From the NCBI RefSeq assembly GCF_029953595.1, contig NZ_CP124535.1, positions 3,455,001-3,519,000 of the forward strand: a stretch of DNA of 64,000 bases. Reading direction: 5' to 3'. Position 1 is the stretch's first letter. Each line of letters opens with the position of its first letter. The translations under genes were made by a program, and so were the position numbers. Source of the stretch: Fuscovulum ytuae. Lineage in GTDB: Bacteria > Pseudomonadota > Alphaproteobacteria > Rhodobacterales > Rhodobacteraceae. Below the pieces are notes generated by a model, which had not been told where the DNA came from, did not search any database, and worked only from the letters and a program-made list of their open reading frames with translations. Shown piece by piece: positions 17,234 to 26,736 of this stretch.

Positions 17234-17919
17234 CCGATGACGAGATGACCCTGCGCAGCCGGATGGTGGCCACCTGCCGGAAGATGAATGAAACCGGGAT
17301 CAATCAGGGCACGGCGGGCAATCTTTCGGTGCGGCATGGCGAGGGATTCCTGATCACGCCCTCTTCGCTGCCCTATGACGTGATGCAGCCCGAAGACCTG
17401 GTCATGATGTTTTGGGATGGCACCTATGAAGGGCGGCGACCGTCATCGGAATGGCGGTTCCACCGCGATATCCTGAAGGCGCGGGCGGATGTGAATGTGG
17501 TGCTGCATTGCCATTCGCACTATGCGACCTCGGTCGCCTGTCACCACCGCACGATCCCGGCCTTTCATTACATGGTTGGGGTGATGGGCGGCACCACGCT
17601 GCGTTGCGCGCGCTATGCGACCTTTGGCACGCAGGCTCTGTCGGATGCAGCGATTGAGGCGCTGGAGGATCGGATGGCCTGTCTGCTTGGCCAGCATGGG
17701 CAAATCAGCCTTGGCACGAGCCTTGAAGGAGCGCTGTGGATGGCGGTGGAGGTGGAGACGCTGGCACGAATGTATGTGCAGGCCTTGGCCTTGGGTGAAC
17801 CCCCAGTCCTGTCGGATGAAGAGATGGGGCGTGTGATCTCTCAGATGAAACGTATGAGCTATGGCCTTGGCCCAGAGGAGGAGGGGTCCAACGACGTTGC
17901 CCGTCCTCGCGCCCGATAG
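17230..17919 (+). CDS. class II aldolase (L-fuculose-phosphate aldolase-like)
   Basis: A 229-residue zinc aldolase. The phosphate-binding GTAGNLSVR (~28-35), catalytic E74 and zinc ligands H93, H95 and H156 occur at the positions of E. coli FucA (E73, H92, H94, H155) plus one. It should split a ketose 1-phosphate into dihydroxyacetone phosphate and an aldehyde, the last step of the local pathway. ATG 17230 overlaps the FGGY kinase stop (ATGA-type junction), so the two are translationally coupled. FucA is about 215 residues; the extra C-terminal tail (EEEGSNDVARPRAR) has no obvious role. Confidence 0.88.
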   Translation: MTDDEMTLRSRMVATCRKMNETGINQGTAGNLSVRHGEGFLITPSSLPYDVMQPEDLVMMFWDGTYEGRRPSSEWRFHRDILKARADVNVVLHCHSHYATSVACHHRTIPAFHYMVGVMGGTTLRCARYATFGTQALSDAAIEALEDRMACLLGQHGQISLGTSLEGALWMAVEVETLARMYVQALALGEPPVLSDEEMGRVISQMKRMSYGLGPEEEGSNDVARPRAR

Positions 17920-17922
17920 GGA

Positions 17923-18627
17923 TCACTGTCCGGGTTGTTCCCAATCAAAGTTGCAGCTTGCAAAGGCAGGTTCGCCGTTGATCAGGGGAGGGATGGCCGA
18001 GGTGGCCGGGATGTCCGACGTGCCAAGCGACGGCGCGTCGCGTCCCAAGAGACCATACCAGCGGGTTATGTCATTCAAATAGGCCATGAAGATCAGGCGC
18101 TGCGACACGCGTGACAGGGCGCGGGGGCGACCAAAGGTATCCCCGAAGACCCATGTCTGATCCGTCGGGTCCTTGTAGAAAGCGAGCATGTGCAATTCGC
18201 CCGACGCGCTGTTGGGGCTTGCCGTGATCAAAAGGCCCAACCTGTCCGCCGGCATTCCGGCGCAGACAGCGAGTTGGGCATTCGAGATGCTCATGTCATC
18301 GCAATCGCCCACGGCGCGTTTCCCCGCGATCAGCGCCTCGGTCAGCGGGGTCCAGACATCGGTGCCGACGTCATTGCGAAGGACCATACGCTTGCGGACA
18401 AGGCTGTCGATCTGCTTGATCGTGTCGATGGTCGCACCGCGCGGCCAGCCCGCCGCCAGATAAGCATCCTGATATGCCACGCAGGATCCGACATTCGGGT
18501 GGGTGCGCGCCATGATCGTGGCTTGTGGTACAGGAATCGCCTTGCCACCGGGCGGCGGGAGAGTGTCCGCTGCCAAGGCCGAATGGGCCAGCAGGGCCGA
18601 AGCTAGAAAAAAGGCGATCTTGAGCAT
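17923..18627 (-). CDS. transglutaminase-like cysteine peptidase (BTLCP family)
   Basis: A 234-residue exported protein: signal peptide (MLKIAFFLASALLAHSALA), then a bacterial transglutaminase-like domain with C109 (GDCDDMS), H146 (GELHMLAFY) and D163 (VFGDTFG) as the catalytic triad. Family members act in the periplasm; the best-known, LapG, releases large RTX adhesins by cleaving near their N-terminus. The ATG at 18627 is chosen because GGAA precedes it by a normal distance; a GTG at 18651 would add eight residues without a visible ribosome-binding site. It ends 3 bases from the convergent aldolase gene. No LapD-like receptor gene lies nearby, so a LapG role is only a possibility. Confidence 0.8.
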   Translation of the reverse strand: MLKIAFFLASALLAHSALAADTLPPPGGKAIPVPQATIMARTHPNVGSCVAYQDAYLAAGWPRGATIDTIKQIDSLVRKRMVLRNDVGTDVWTPLTEALIAGKRAVGDCDDMSISNAQLAVCAGMPADRLGLLITASPNSASGELHMLAFYKDPTDQTWVFGDTFGRPRALSRVSQRLIFMAYLNDITRWYGLLGRDAPSLGTSDIPATSAIPPLINGEPAFASCNFDWEQPGQ

Positions 18628-18961
18628 GGCTTTCCATCTGATGCGCGCCACGTATCATTCACACTTAAGGCTTGTCAGTATGAGCGCAATCCAGACTTTT
18701 GCCTTTAATAGACACCCCTATTGACTGAGTTGAACCTGCTTTGGTTTGTAATAACCCATACCAAAAGATGTAATACGTACCTTTGCAACGTATAATTGTG
18801 TCATTGATCGGGCCGCCCAAATTTCGGGCAGGTGTTTGGCTATTTTCGCGGGAAAACGGCCTTAGCTGGCGGATTCCCCTCCCGACTTGATCTGGATCAG
18901 GCCGTCCGGGCAGGTGGCTGTCAGGGTGCCCGCGACGCACGCCGCGCCCGGAGGACTCATC

Positions 18962-19288
18962 GTGTCCCGATGCCAAAGACCCTTCCTTATCCGTTTTCGT
19001 GCGGCGCTCATCCTTTGCACCCTGATCTACGGCGTCTTGGGTGGGCCGGCGCAGGCGCAATTCAGGGTCGGGGACTTGGCCCAAGACCTTTGCCACAGCC
19101 CGCCCATGCAAGAAGATGAGCGTGATCGTTTCCGGCGTCGCGGCGATTTCCTCCGTTTGTTGGAGGCATTGGCCGATGACTGCCCAGAGGTGGCCATGCT
19201 TTTCCGTCAGTTTGAAGTGGGCAGCATTGATGGCAATGAGGTGCCTTTGTCCCACGATACGCAGCACCTGGTCCTACCCATGCCGTGA
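18962..19288 (+). CDS. small exported protein of unknown function
   Basis: A 108-residue protein starting at GTG 18962, chosen because GGAGG stands seven bases before it and the first ~33 residues then form a signal peptide (ending GGPAQAQ). The mature part is acidic and helical (DERDRFRRRGDFLRLLEALADDCPEV) with two cysteines. No family was recognised. The 310-base stretch before it (18652-18961) shows only AT-rich promoter-like DNA between it and the divergent peptidase gene. It precedes the FAH-family gene by about 100 bases. Confidence 0.55.
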   Translation: MSRCQRPFLIRFRAALILCTLIYGVLGGPAQAQFRVGDLAQDLCHSPPMQEDERDRFRRRGDFLRLLEALADDCPEVAMLFRQFEVGSIDGNEVPLSHDTQHLVLPMP

Positions 19289-19390
19289 TCGCCGCTGTTT
19301 GGGCAGAGTTTCCACCCCGAAGGACGCTTGCCCTTGAGCACCGCCCCGCGCAAAAGTGGCGCGGCTAAGAGGAGGAAACGGGGGAAAAGA

Positions 19391-20527
19391 ATGCTGAACC
19401 TGCCAGAGACCGGGGTCTTTGTCGGGCGTGTCTGGCGCCGGGGTCTGGGGCCTGCGGTTGTCACGCTGCGTGGGGATCGGGTGGTCGATATCACAACGCG
19501 GGCCGCGCCGACGATGCGCGATCTGTTAGAGGCCGAAGACGTGCCCGCAACCGTTGCCGCCATCGAGGGCGAGGATATCGGCAGTCTGGCCGAGATTGCC
19601 GCCGCTTCGTTGCAGCCGCGCGGGGGCACACGCTTGCTTGCCCCTGTGGACCTGCAGGCAATCAAGGCCTGTGGCGTGACCTTTGCCCGATCCATGGTGG
19701 AACGGGTGATCGAAGAACGCGCGGGCGGTGATCCCGCACGAGCCGAAGAGATGCGGGCCCGCGTGGCGGGGGTGATCGGCGACAGCCTGCGCAATCTGGT
19801 GCCAGGGTCGGAAAAGGCGGCAGAGGTGAAGGCGCTTTTGCAAGCCGAGGGGCTTTGGTCGCAATATCTTGAGGTGGGGATCGGCCCCGATGCCGAGGTC
19901 TTTACCAAGGCACCGCCGATGGCGGCGGTGGGTTGGGGCGCGGGCGTTGGGTTGCACCCGATCAGCCGCTGGAACAACCCTGAACCAGAGGTGGTTCTGG
20001 CGGTGGATTCCACTGGACGCATCGTCGGGGCGACATTGGGCAATGACGTCAACCTGCGCGATGTTGAGGGGCGGTCGGCGCTGCTGCTTGGCAAGGCCAA
20101 GGACAACAATGCCTCGGCGGCCATCGGGCCGTTCATCCGGCTGTTCGATGACGGGTTTGACCTGAACAACGTGCGGCGGATGGAGTTGGACCTGCGGGTG
20201 ACGGGCGAGGATGGTTTCGTGCTGGACGGGCGATCCTCGATGGCCGAGATCAGCCGCGACCCCGCCGACTTGGTCGCGCAGACGCGCGGGGCGCATCATC
20301 AATATCCGGATGGTTTCGTCCTGTTCTGCGGGACGATGTTCGCCCCGGTGCAGGACCGTGACGCGATTGGGCAGGGGTTCACCCATCATGCCGGGGATGT
20401 GGTGACGATCTCTGCCGAGGCCTTGGGAAGCCTGCGCAATACCGTGCATCTTTCCACCGAACTGCCGGAATGGACCTTTGGCGCAGGGGCCTTGATGCGG
20501 AATCTGGCAGGGCGGGGGCTTCTGTAG
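19391..20527 (+). CDS. fumarylacetoacetate hydrolase-fold family protein (AraD1-like)
   Basis: A 378-residue member of the FAH superfamily, which hydrolyses or dehydrates 2-oxo acids with a divalent metal. Visible family features are the central PEPEVVLAVDSTG strand with metal-binding glutamates (NNPEPEVVL), GNDVNLRDVEGR, and a late GTMFAPVQDRD. Length and pattern match the AraD1-type branch, known for 2-keto-3-deoxy-L-arabinonate dehydratase. ATG 19391 is preferred over an upstream in-frame ATG at 19328 because the extra 21 residues are Arg/Lys-rich and lack family pattern, and a purine-rich GGGGGAAAAGA precedes 19391. The following gene is ilvD, not a sugar-acid dehydratase, so an arabinose pathway is not supported. 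Confidence 0.8.
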   Translation: MLNLPETGVFVGRVWRRGLGPAVVTLRGDRVVDITTRAAPTMRDLLEAEDVPATVAAIEGEDIGSLAEIAAASLQPRGGTRLLAPVDLQAIKACGVTFARSMVERVIEERAGGDPARAEEMRARVAGVIGDSLRNLVPGSEKAAEVKALLQAEGLWSQYLEVGIGPDAEVFTKAPPMAAVGWGAGVGLHPISRWNNPEPEVVLAVDSTGRIVGATLGNDVNLRDVEGRSALLLGKAKDNNASAAIGPFIRLFDDGFDLNNVRRMELDLRVTGEDGFVLDGRSSMAEISRDPADLVAQTRGAHHQYPDGFVLFCGTMFAPVQDRDAIGQGFTHHAGDVVTISAEALGSLRNTVHLSTELPEWTFGAGALMRNLAGRGLL

Positions 20528-20598
20528 CGGGGCAATGACTTGACCCCTGCGGCGGTGAATGCCATGCCGCAAGGGCAAGTTTGACGGAGGAGACGAAC

Positions 20599-22440
20599 AT
20601 GCCCGCCTATCGTTCCCGCACGACCACCCATGGCCGCAACATGGCAGGCGCAAGGGGCCTGTGGCGCGCGACCGGCATGAAGGATGGCGATTTCGGCAAG
20701 CCGATCATCGCCATCGTGAACAGCTTTACCCAGTTCGTGCCGGGGCATGTTCACCTCAAGGACCTTGGCCAGTTGGTGGCGCGCGAGGTCGAGGCGGCGG
20801 GCGGTGTGGCGAAGGAATTCAACACCATCGCCGTCGATGACGGCATCGCCATGGGCCATGACGGGATGCTCTATTCCCTGCCCTCGCGCGAGATCATTGC
20901 CGATAGCGTCGAATACATGGTCAACGCCCATTGCGCCGATGCAATGGTCTGCATTTCGAACTGCGACAAGATCACCCCCGGCATGCTGATGGCGGCGATG
21001 CGCTTGAACATCCCTGCCGTCTTCGTTTCCGGCGGTCCGATGGAGGCGGGGAAGGCCATCGTGAAGGGGCGTGAGCTTGCGCTTGACCTTGTCGATGCGA
21101 TGGTCGTGGCGGCGGATGAAAGCTATACGGACGCCGAGGTGGAAGCGATCGAGAAAGAGGCCTGCCCCACCTGTGGGTCTTGCTCGGGGATGTTCACCGC
21201 CAATTCGATGAACTGCCTCACCGAGGCGCTGGGCCTATCGCTGCCGGGGAATGGTTCGACCCTTGCCACCCATGCGGATCGGCGGCGGCTGTTCGTGGAG
21301 GCGGGCCATCTGATCGTGGATATCACCAAACGCCACTACGAGCAGAATGACCATAGCGTCCTGCCGCGCAACATCGCCAACAAGAAGGCTTTCGAGAATG
21401 CCATGGCGTTGGACATCGCGATGGGCGGTTCAACCAATACCATCCTGCATATCCTTGCGGCGGCGCATGAGGGGGGCATCGATTTCGATCAGGATGACAT
21501 CGACGCCCTGTCGCGCAAGGTGCCCTGCCTGTGCAAGGTCGCCCCGGCCAAGCAAGACGTGCATATGGAAGACGTCCACCGTGCGGGTGGGATCATGGCA
21601 ATCCTTGGACAGTTGGACAACGCAGGCCTTTTGCACCGCGATTGCGTGACGGTGCATTCCCCCACCATGGGCGCAGCGCTGGATCACTGGGATATCAGCC
21701 GTACGAACCATGAAAGCGTGCGGCATTTCTTCAAGGCGGCGCCGGGCAATGTGCGGTCGGCTACGGCCTTTAGCCAAGACAAACGCTATGCCGAACTGGA
21801 CCTTGACCGGGAAAAGGGCGTGATCCGCTCGGCCGAGCATGCCTTTACCAAGGAAGGCGGTCTGGCGGTACTGAAGGGCAATATCGCGCTGGATGGCTGC
21901 ATCGTGAAGACGGCGGGTGTGGACGAGTCGATTTTTGTCTTCTCGGGCCCCGCCAAGGTTTATGAGTCGCAGAATGACGCTGTGGCCGGCATCCTGAACA
22001 ATGAGGTGAAGGCGGGCGATGTGGTCGTCATCCGCTATGAAGGGCCAAAGGGCGGGCCGGGGATGCAAGAGATGTTGTATCCCACGAGCTATCTGAAATC
22101 GAAGGGACTGGGTAAGGTCTGCGCCCTGCTGACGGATGGCCGTTTTTCGGGCGGGACCTCGGGTCTGTCGATCGGCCATGCCTCGCCAGAGGCTGCGTCG
22201 GGCGGGGCAATCGGGTTGGTGCGGGATGGCGATATGATCGACATCGATATCCCGAGCAGGACCATCAACCTGCGGATTTCCGATGCCGAATTGGCCGAGC
22301 GGCGGGCAGCGCAGGATGCGCTGGGCTGGAAACCCGCCAAGCCACGTCCGCGCAAGGTGACGACGGCGCTGAAGGCCTATGCCCTGTTTGCGGCATCGGC
22401 TGATAAAGGGGCCGTGCGGGTGCTGCCAGAAGGCGCGTAA
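20599..22440 (+). CDS. ilvD: dihydroxy-acid dehydratase
   Basis: A 613-residue iron-sulfur enzyme for the last common step of valine, leucine and isoleucine synthesis (2,3-dihydroxy-isovalerate to 2-oxo-isovalerate). It follows the E. coli IlvD pattern nearly end to end: [101 protein letters not shown]. The cysteines in these motifs carry the cluster. This separates it from the shorter sugar-acid dehydratases of the same superfamily. ATG 20599 is used because GGAGGAG precedes it by six bases. Upstream is the FAH-family gene (71-base gap). Confidence 0.95.
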   Translation: MPAYRSRTTTHGRNMAGARGLWRATGMKDGDFGKPIIAIVNSFTQFVPGHVHLKDLGQLVAREVEAAGGVAKEFNTIAVDDGIAMGHDGMLYSLPSREIIADSVEYMVNAHCADAMVCISNCDKITPGMLMAAMRLNIPAVFVSGGPMEAGKAIVKGRELALDLVDAMVVAADESYTDAEVEAIEKEACPTCGSCSGMFTANSMNCLTEALGLSLPGNGSTLATHADRRRLFVEAGHLIVDITKRHYEQNDHSVLPRNIANKKAFENAMALDIAMGGSTNTILHILAAAHEGGIDFDQDDIDALSRKVPCLCKVAPAKQDVHMEDVHRAGGIMAILGQLDNAGLLHRDCVTVHSPTMGAALDHWDISRTNHESVRHFFKAAPGNVRSATAFSQDKRYAELDLDREKGVIRSAEHAFTKEGGLAVLKGNIALDGCIVKTAGVDESIFVFSGPAKVYESQNDAVAGILNNEVKAGDVVVIRYEGPKGGPGMQEMLYPTSYLKSKGLGKVCALLTDGRFSGGTSGLSIGHASPEAASGGAIGLVRDGDMIDIDIPSRTINLRISDAELAERRAAQDALGWKPAKPRPRKVTTALKAYALFAASADKGAVRVLPEGA

Positions 22441-22463
22441 AGCGTTGTTGCAAAAGAAGAAAG

Positions 22464-22487
22464 AGGGCGTCCTGCACGGGCGCCCTT
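22464..22487 (+). terminator. probable terminator after ilvD
   Basis: AGGGCG (22464-22469) pairs with CGCCCT (22481-22486) around an 11-base loop, 23 bases after the ilvD stop, followed by TGTCATTTT. The stem is short. Confidence 0.5.
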
Positions 22488-22569
22488 GTCATTTTCTGTC
22501 GTCCAATATCCTCGGTGGGTGAGGAGCGTGAGTTCCCAGGAGGGGCCTAGGCCCCCGCTGCGACGGTGG

Positions 22570-23562
22570 TCACCAGCGCTGATGGACGTGAGGGGCGATC
22601 AGCCGCGCATAGATCTCGCGGCAGGCCTCCATCGTCGCGGCGGGAAGGGGGGCGAGCGCATCGGCCCCCGCATTGGCGATGCTTTGCGCGGGCGTGCGCG
22701 CGCCGGGAATCACCACGGTGGCGGCTTCTTCCATCAGGATCCAGCGCAGGGCGAATTGGGCCATGCTGGCCCCTTGCGGCACGAGCAGGCGGAGTTCCTC
22801 AACCGCCTCAAGCGCCACTTCGTAGGGGACACCAGCGAAGGTTTCGCCTACATCGAAAGCCTCGCCATGGCGATTGAAGTTACGGTGATCGTCGGCGGCG
22901 AAGGTGCTGGCGGCAGTCATCTTGCCCGTCAGCATGCCTGAGGCGAGGGGGACCCGGATGATGGTGGCGATGTTGCGGGCCATCGCCTCGCGGAAGAAGA
23001 GCGAGGCGGGGCGCTGGCGGAAGAGGTTGTAGATGATCTGAACCGAGGCGCAGCCGGGATACTCGATGGCCTTCAGCGCCTCTTCGACCTTTTCGACCGA
23101 GACGCCCCATTGGGCGATCTTGCCCTTGGCCTTCAGCCCTTCCAGCCCGTCAAAGAGTTCCGGGCGATAATAAACTTCCGTCGGGGGGCAGTGGAGTTGC
23201 ACAAGGTCGAGGCAGTCGACCCCAAGGTTTGTCAAACTGCGATCGATGAAGGCTTCAATATTTTCAATCGTGTAGCCTGCGGCAACATGGGGCGAGAGGC
23301 GGCGGCCTGCCTTGCTGGCGACGAAGGGTTTCGCGCCGCTGCGCGATTTCAACACGTCGCGGATGATGCGTTCCGAGCGGCCATCGCCATAGACATCGGC
23401 GGTGTCGACGAATGTCATGCCTGCGTCGAGCGCGGCTTCCAGCGTGGCCTTGGCCTCGGCCTCGGACACGTCGCCCCAGCTGCCGCCGATGGCCCAAGCG
23501 CCAAAGCCAATGCGGGTGACGGTCTGGCCGGTCTTGCCGAATTGGGTGGTGGACAGGGTCAT
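22570..23562 (-). CDS. aldo/keto reductase
   Basis: A 330-residue NADPH-dependent aldo/keto reductase with the complete catalytic tetrad: D53 and Y58 (FVDTADVYG), K84 (VASKAG) and H124 (LVQLHCPP). The C-terminal cofactor-binding part (PLASGMLTGK, VVIPGARTPAQ) is present. It reduces aldehydes or ketones of unknown identity in the cytoplasm. It starts at ATG 23562 behind GAAGGAGCG. It is a single gene on the minus strand, convergent with ilvD, and the 160 bases upstream hold GC-rich non-coding DNA before metG. Confidence 0.9.
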   Translation of the reverse strand: MTLSTTQFGKTGQTVTRIGFGAWAIGGSWGDVSEAEAKATLEAALDAGMTFVDTADVYGDGRSERIIRDVLKSRSGAKPFVASKAGRRLSPHVAAGYTIENIEAFIDRSLTNLGVDCLDLVQLHCPPTEVYYRPELFDGLEGLKAKGKIAQWGVSVEKVEEALKAIEYPGCASVQIIYNLFRQRPASLFFREAMARNIATIIRVPLASGMLTGKMTAASTFAADDHRNFNRHGEAFDVGETFAGVPYEVALEAVEELRLLVPQGASMAQFALRWILMEEAATVVIPGARTPAQSIANAGADALAPLPAATMEACREIYARLIAPHVHQRW

Positions 23563-23723
23563 GTCACGCTCCTTCTATCAGAATTGCGCGGTCCGTTCCG
23601 GCCCGCATTCCTTTTATGTCGCCTCCGCTGCCGCGTCGGCTCCGCCGGGGGGCGTTCCGCCCCCGTCGCCCCGCAAGGGGGCGTCCCCCCCTGAGAGTAT
23701 TTGGGCCAAGATGAAGCCGGATG

Positions 23724-25442
23724 TCAGCTTCTGACGCCGGAGAATTTCTGTTGCCAATCCGTGCGTTCCTCATCCGTGATCTTGCGGAAGAGGTTTTCGG
23801 GCACGCTGAAGGCATGGCCTGCAGGAAGGGCGCGGATCGCGGCGGGGACGTCTTCGGGCCAGGTCCAATCATCCGACCCCATTGCCTGCATCATGGTGGC
23901 CGCGGCATCGGGGATGAAGGGCTGAGACAGGATCGCGTAGATGCGGATGAGGTTGAGAGAAAGGCGGACGATCGCCTCGGCCCGTGCGGGATCGGTCTTG
24001 ACGGCCGACCAGGGCGCGGCGGCTTGTAGGTATTCGTTGCCGATCACCCAGATGGCGCGCAGTTCGGCGGCGGCCTTGCGGACCTCCATCTGCGCCATGA
24101 GGGTTTCGTAATCGCGGATGCGCGCGCCCAGATCAGCAATGAGGGCAGTTTCGGCGGGGGTGAAATCGCCGCCTGCGGGGATGGTTTCGCCGAGTTTGGA
24201 TTTGGCGAATTTCGTCACGCGGGAGACGAAATTGCCCAGAACATCGGCGAGGTCCTTGTTCACAGAAGCCTGGAAATTCTCCCACGTAAACTCGCTGTCG
24301 GAATTTTCGGGCGCGTGGGAAAGGAGCCACCAGCGCCAGTAATCGGCGGGAAGGATCGACAGCGCCTGATCCATGAACACGCCGCGGCCTTGGCTGGTGG
24401 AGAATTGGCCGCCGTCATAATTGAGGTAATTGAAGGACTTGAGGTAATCCACAAGCTTCCACGGTTCGCCCGACCCAAGGATTGTGGCGGGGAAGGACAG
24501 GGTGTGGAAGGGGACGTTGTCCTTGCCCATGAATTGGTAATAGGTGACGTCAGAGGCACCCTTGTCGGTGCGCCACCAGCGTTCCCATGCCGCATCGTCG
24601 AGACCGTTGGCATCGGCCCATTCGGCGGTGCCTGCGATATATTCGATGGGGGCGTCGAACCAGACATAGAAGACCTTGCCTTCCATCCCCGGCCAATCCT
24701 GATCGCCCTTCTTGACCGGGATGCCCCAATGCAGGTCGCGGGTGATGCCGCGGTCTTGCAAACCATCGCCATCGTTGAGCCATTTCTTGGCGATGGAGGT
24801 GGTGAGGATCGGCCAGTCGGTTTTCGAGTCGATCCACGCCTCGAGCTTTTCTCGCAGCGCGCGCTGGCGGAGATAGAGGTGTTTGGTTTCCCGCACCTCA
24901 AGGTTCGTGGAGCCGGAGATAGAGGAGCGGGGGTTGATCAGATCGGTCGGATCAAGCTGCTTGGTGCAGTTTTCGCATTGATCGCCGCGCGCGGCATCGT
25001 AGCCGCAGTTGGGGCAGGTGCCGGTGATGTAGCGGTCGGGGAGGAAGCGCTTGTCATCGATGGAAAAGACCTGCTTTTCAGAGACTTCCGCGATCAGGCC
25101 ATTTTCGGCAAGGCGGCCTGCGAAATGCTGGGTCAGGCGGTGGTTGCGCTGGCTGGAAGAGCGGCCGAAGTGATCGAAGGACAGACGGAACCCTTTCGCG
25201 AGGTCGGCCTGCACCTTGTGCATTTCAGCGCAATAGTCGGCAACCGGCTTGCCCGCCTTGGCGGCGGCCAATTCGGCGGGGGTGCCGTGTTCGTCGGTGG
25301 CGCAGATGAACATCACCTCATGACCCCGGGCGCGCATGTAGCGGGCGAAGAGGTCCGCAGGCAGCTGAGAGCCGACGAGATTGCCTAAGTGCTTGATCCC
25401 GTTGATATAGGGGATGGCGGAGGTGATCAGAATCCGTGCCAT
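23724..25442 (-). CDS. metG: methionyl-tRNA synthetase
   Basis: A 572-residue class I synthetase that charges tRNA-Met. HLGN stands for the HIGH motif near residue 17, a zinc-knuckle (CPNCGYD...CENC) is near 145, and the KMSKS loop appears as FSTSQGRGV, a form lacking the usual lysine pair but seen in alphaproteobacterial MetG. An anticodon-binding helical domain completes it. ATG 25442 (with AAAGG upstream) is the start: the frame remains open to 25586, but that extension would overlap the cytochrome b561 gene and lies before the canonical [12 protein letters not shown] beginning. Confidence 0.95.
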   Translation of the reverse strand: MARILITSAIPYINGIKHLGNLVGSQLPADLFARYMRARGHEVMFICATDEHGTPAELAAAKAGKPVADYCAEMHKVQADLAKGFRLSFDHFGRSSSQRNHRLTQHFAGRLAENGLIAEVSEKQVFSIDDKRFLPDRYITGTCPNCGYDAARGDQCENCTKQLDPTDLINPRSSISGSTNLEVRETKHLYLRQRALREKLEAWIDSKTDWPILTTSIAKKWLNDGDGLQDRGITRDLHWGIPVKKGDQDWPGMEGKVFYVWFDAPIEYIAGTAEWADANGLDDAAWERWWRTDKGASDVTYYQFMGKDNVPFHTLSFPATILGSGEPWKLVDYLKSFNYLNYDGGQFSTSQGRGVFMDQALSILPADYWRWWLLSHAPENSDSEFTWENFQASVNKDLADVLGNFVSRVTKFAKSKLGETIPAGGDFTPAETALIADLGARIRDYETLMAQMEVRKAAAELRAIWVIGNEYLQAAAPWSAVKTDPARAEAIVRLSLNLIRIYAILSQPFIPDAAATMMQAMGSDDWTWPEDVPAAIRALPAGHAFSVPENLFRKITDEERTDWQQKFSGVRS

Positions 25443-25536
25443 GGATGCGCCTTTCGTCCCGATGCGCGCGCTGTTTACCGCGCAGGGGCGGCAAGGGCCA
25501 GAGGCTTGGCGGGCTGTGGCGCGATTTGGCGGCGGA

Positions 25537-26079
25537 TCAGTCGCGGGCGCGGCCCAGGACCATGCGGCGGAGTGTGCCGTCGCCATCCATTTCGCGTTTC
25601 AGCGCGGCCCCCATGTGGAGAAAGAGGAGGGCGATCAGGACCTTGGTCAGCGCGTCATGCAGGGTGAAGGCGGTTTCTTCCCAGAGCGGGGAGATGGGGG
25701 CGATGGCGGGCAGGGTCCAGCGGTCGAAGATCACCACATCAAGGCCGGTGGCGGCGCTGCCGATCCAGCCAGAGAGGGGGATGGCAAGGAGAAGGGCGTA
25801 GATGGCAAGATGGGCGGTGCGGGCCATGATGGCCTGCCGGCCGCCCCCCATCGGACGCGGCGGGGGGGTGTAGAGATGCCAGAGGATGCGGGCGAGCATC
25901 AGGGAAAGAGTGAGGATTCCCAAAGACTTGTGCAGGCCATAGAGCCAGAGGTTGGCCAGGCCCGGTTCCATGTCGGAAAGCCTGAGGCCCAAGGACAGCA
26001 TCACCACAACCAGCCCCGCGATGCCCCAGTGAAGCAGGCGGGAGATCAGGCCGAAGCGATCGGCGCTGTTCTTCAGCAT
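25537..26079 (-). CDS. cytochrome b561
   Basis: A 180-residue membrane protein with four predicted helices and haem-ligand histidines in the usual places ([37 protein letters not shown]). Cytochrome b561 carries electrons between quinone and periplasmic acceptors, including superoxide in the CybB group. Its start overlaps by one base the stop of the YceI gene, giving a two-gene operon. This YceI-b561 pairing is common in proteobacteria. It ends 95 bases before metG. Confidence 0.9.
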   Translation of the reverse strand: MLKNSADRFGLISRLLHWGIAGLVVVMLSLGLRLSDMEPGLANLWLYGLHKSLGILTLSLMLARILWHLYTPPPRPMGGGRQAIMARTAHLAIYALLLAIPLSGWIGSAATGLDVVIFDRWTLPAIAPISPLWEETAFTLHDALTKVLIALLFLHMGAALKREMDGDGTLRRMVLGRARD

Positions 26080-26651
26080 CAGTCGGCCCGGGCGATACGG
26101 GCGAGGATGGTGAGGCGGACCTCATCCCCCACCATGTCTGACCAGCCAGTTGCACCGTAATCAGAGCGTTGGACCGCCCCGGTGAGGCGGACGGTAAGCT
26201 GGCTGAGATCGCCCGCCTCGGTTCCCTTTTGCCGCCAGATCATGGCGTCAAGCGTGACCAGGCGGGTGACGCCCCGGATGGTGAGAAGGCCATCCACCGC
26301 TGCGCCATCACCGTCCGGACGGATCGCGGTGGATTGGAAGGACATTTCAGGAAAACTTTTGGAATCAAGGACTTTCGGCCCCTTGAGCGCCTGTGCCGCA
26401 AAGGGGAAAGAGGCTTTGGCCCCGGTCACATCAAGGGCGACGGCGATTTGGGAGTTTTCCACCCGGTCGAAATCGAGGATCAGATCGGCGGTTTTGACGG
26501 GCATGTCGCCGGTAATGAGGTCGGGGCCGAAATCGGTTTCGAAGCCCACGGAGGATTTGTCGGCCTCAAGGATATAAGGCACCGGGCGGGCGGTGGCGGG
26601 GAGGGTCGTCAGGGCGAGGGTGGCGAGGGTGGCGAGGATGGACGGGCGCAT
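26079..26651 (-). CDS. YceI-like periplasmic lipid-binding protein
   Basis: A 190-residue protein with signal peptide (MRPSILATLATLALTTLPATA) and a YceI lipocalin-like barrel: YILEADKSSVGFETDFG at the N-terminus, the SKSFPEMSFQSTAI motif, and LTIRGVTRLVTLD. YceI proteins bind isoprenoid-like lipids or quinones in the periplasm. It is co-transcribed with cytochrome b561, whose start overlaps its stop by one base. The pairing suggests quinone-related electron transfer, which is an inference from context. Confidence 0.9.
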   Translation of the reverse strand: MRPSILATLATLALTTLPATARPVPYILEADKSSVGFETDFGPDLITGDMPVKTADLILDFDRVENSQIAVALDVTGAKASFPFAAQALKGPKVLDSKSFPEMSFQSTAIRPDGDGAAVDGLLTIRGVTRLVTLDAMIWRQKGTEAGDLSQLTVRLTGAVQRSDYGATGWSDMVGDEVRLTILARIARAD

Positions 26652-26736
26652 GGGATGCCTCCTGCTATGGGGCCATCATAGCAGGAAAACATCCTTGCGT
26701 ATCGGGGCTTTGCGCGGGGGAGATGGGGGATTTCGC

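Noticed and set aside
19391-22440. L-arabinose oxidative pathway
   Set aside because: The dehydratase is a true IlvD and no arabinose dehydrogenase or semialdehyde dehydrogenase is nearby.
23724-25586. MetG start at 25586
   Set aside because: The added 48 residues lack family pattern and overlap cytochrome b561; the canonical start is 25442.
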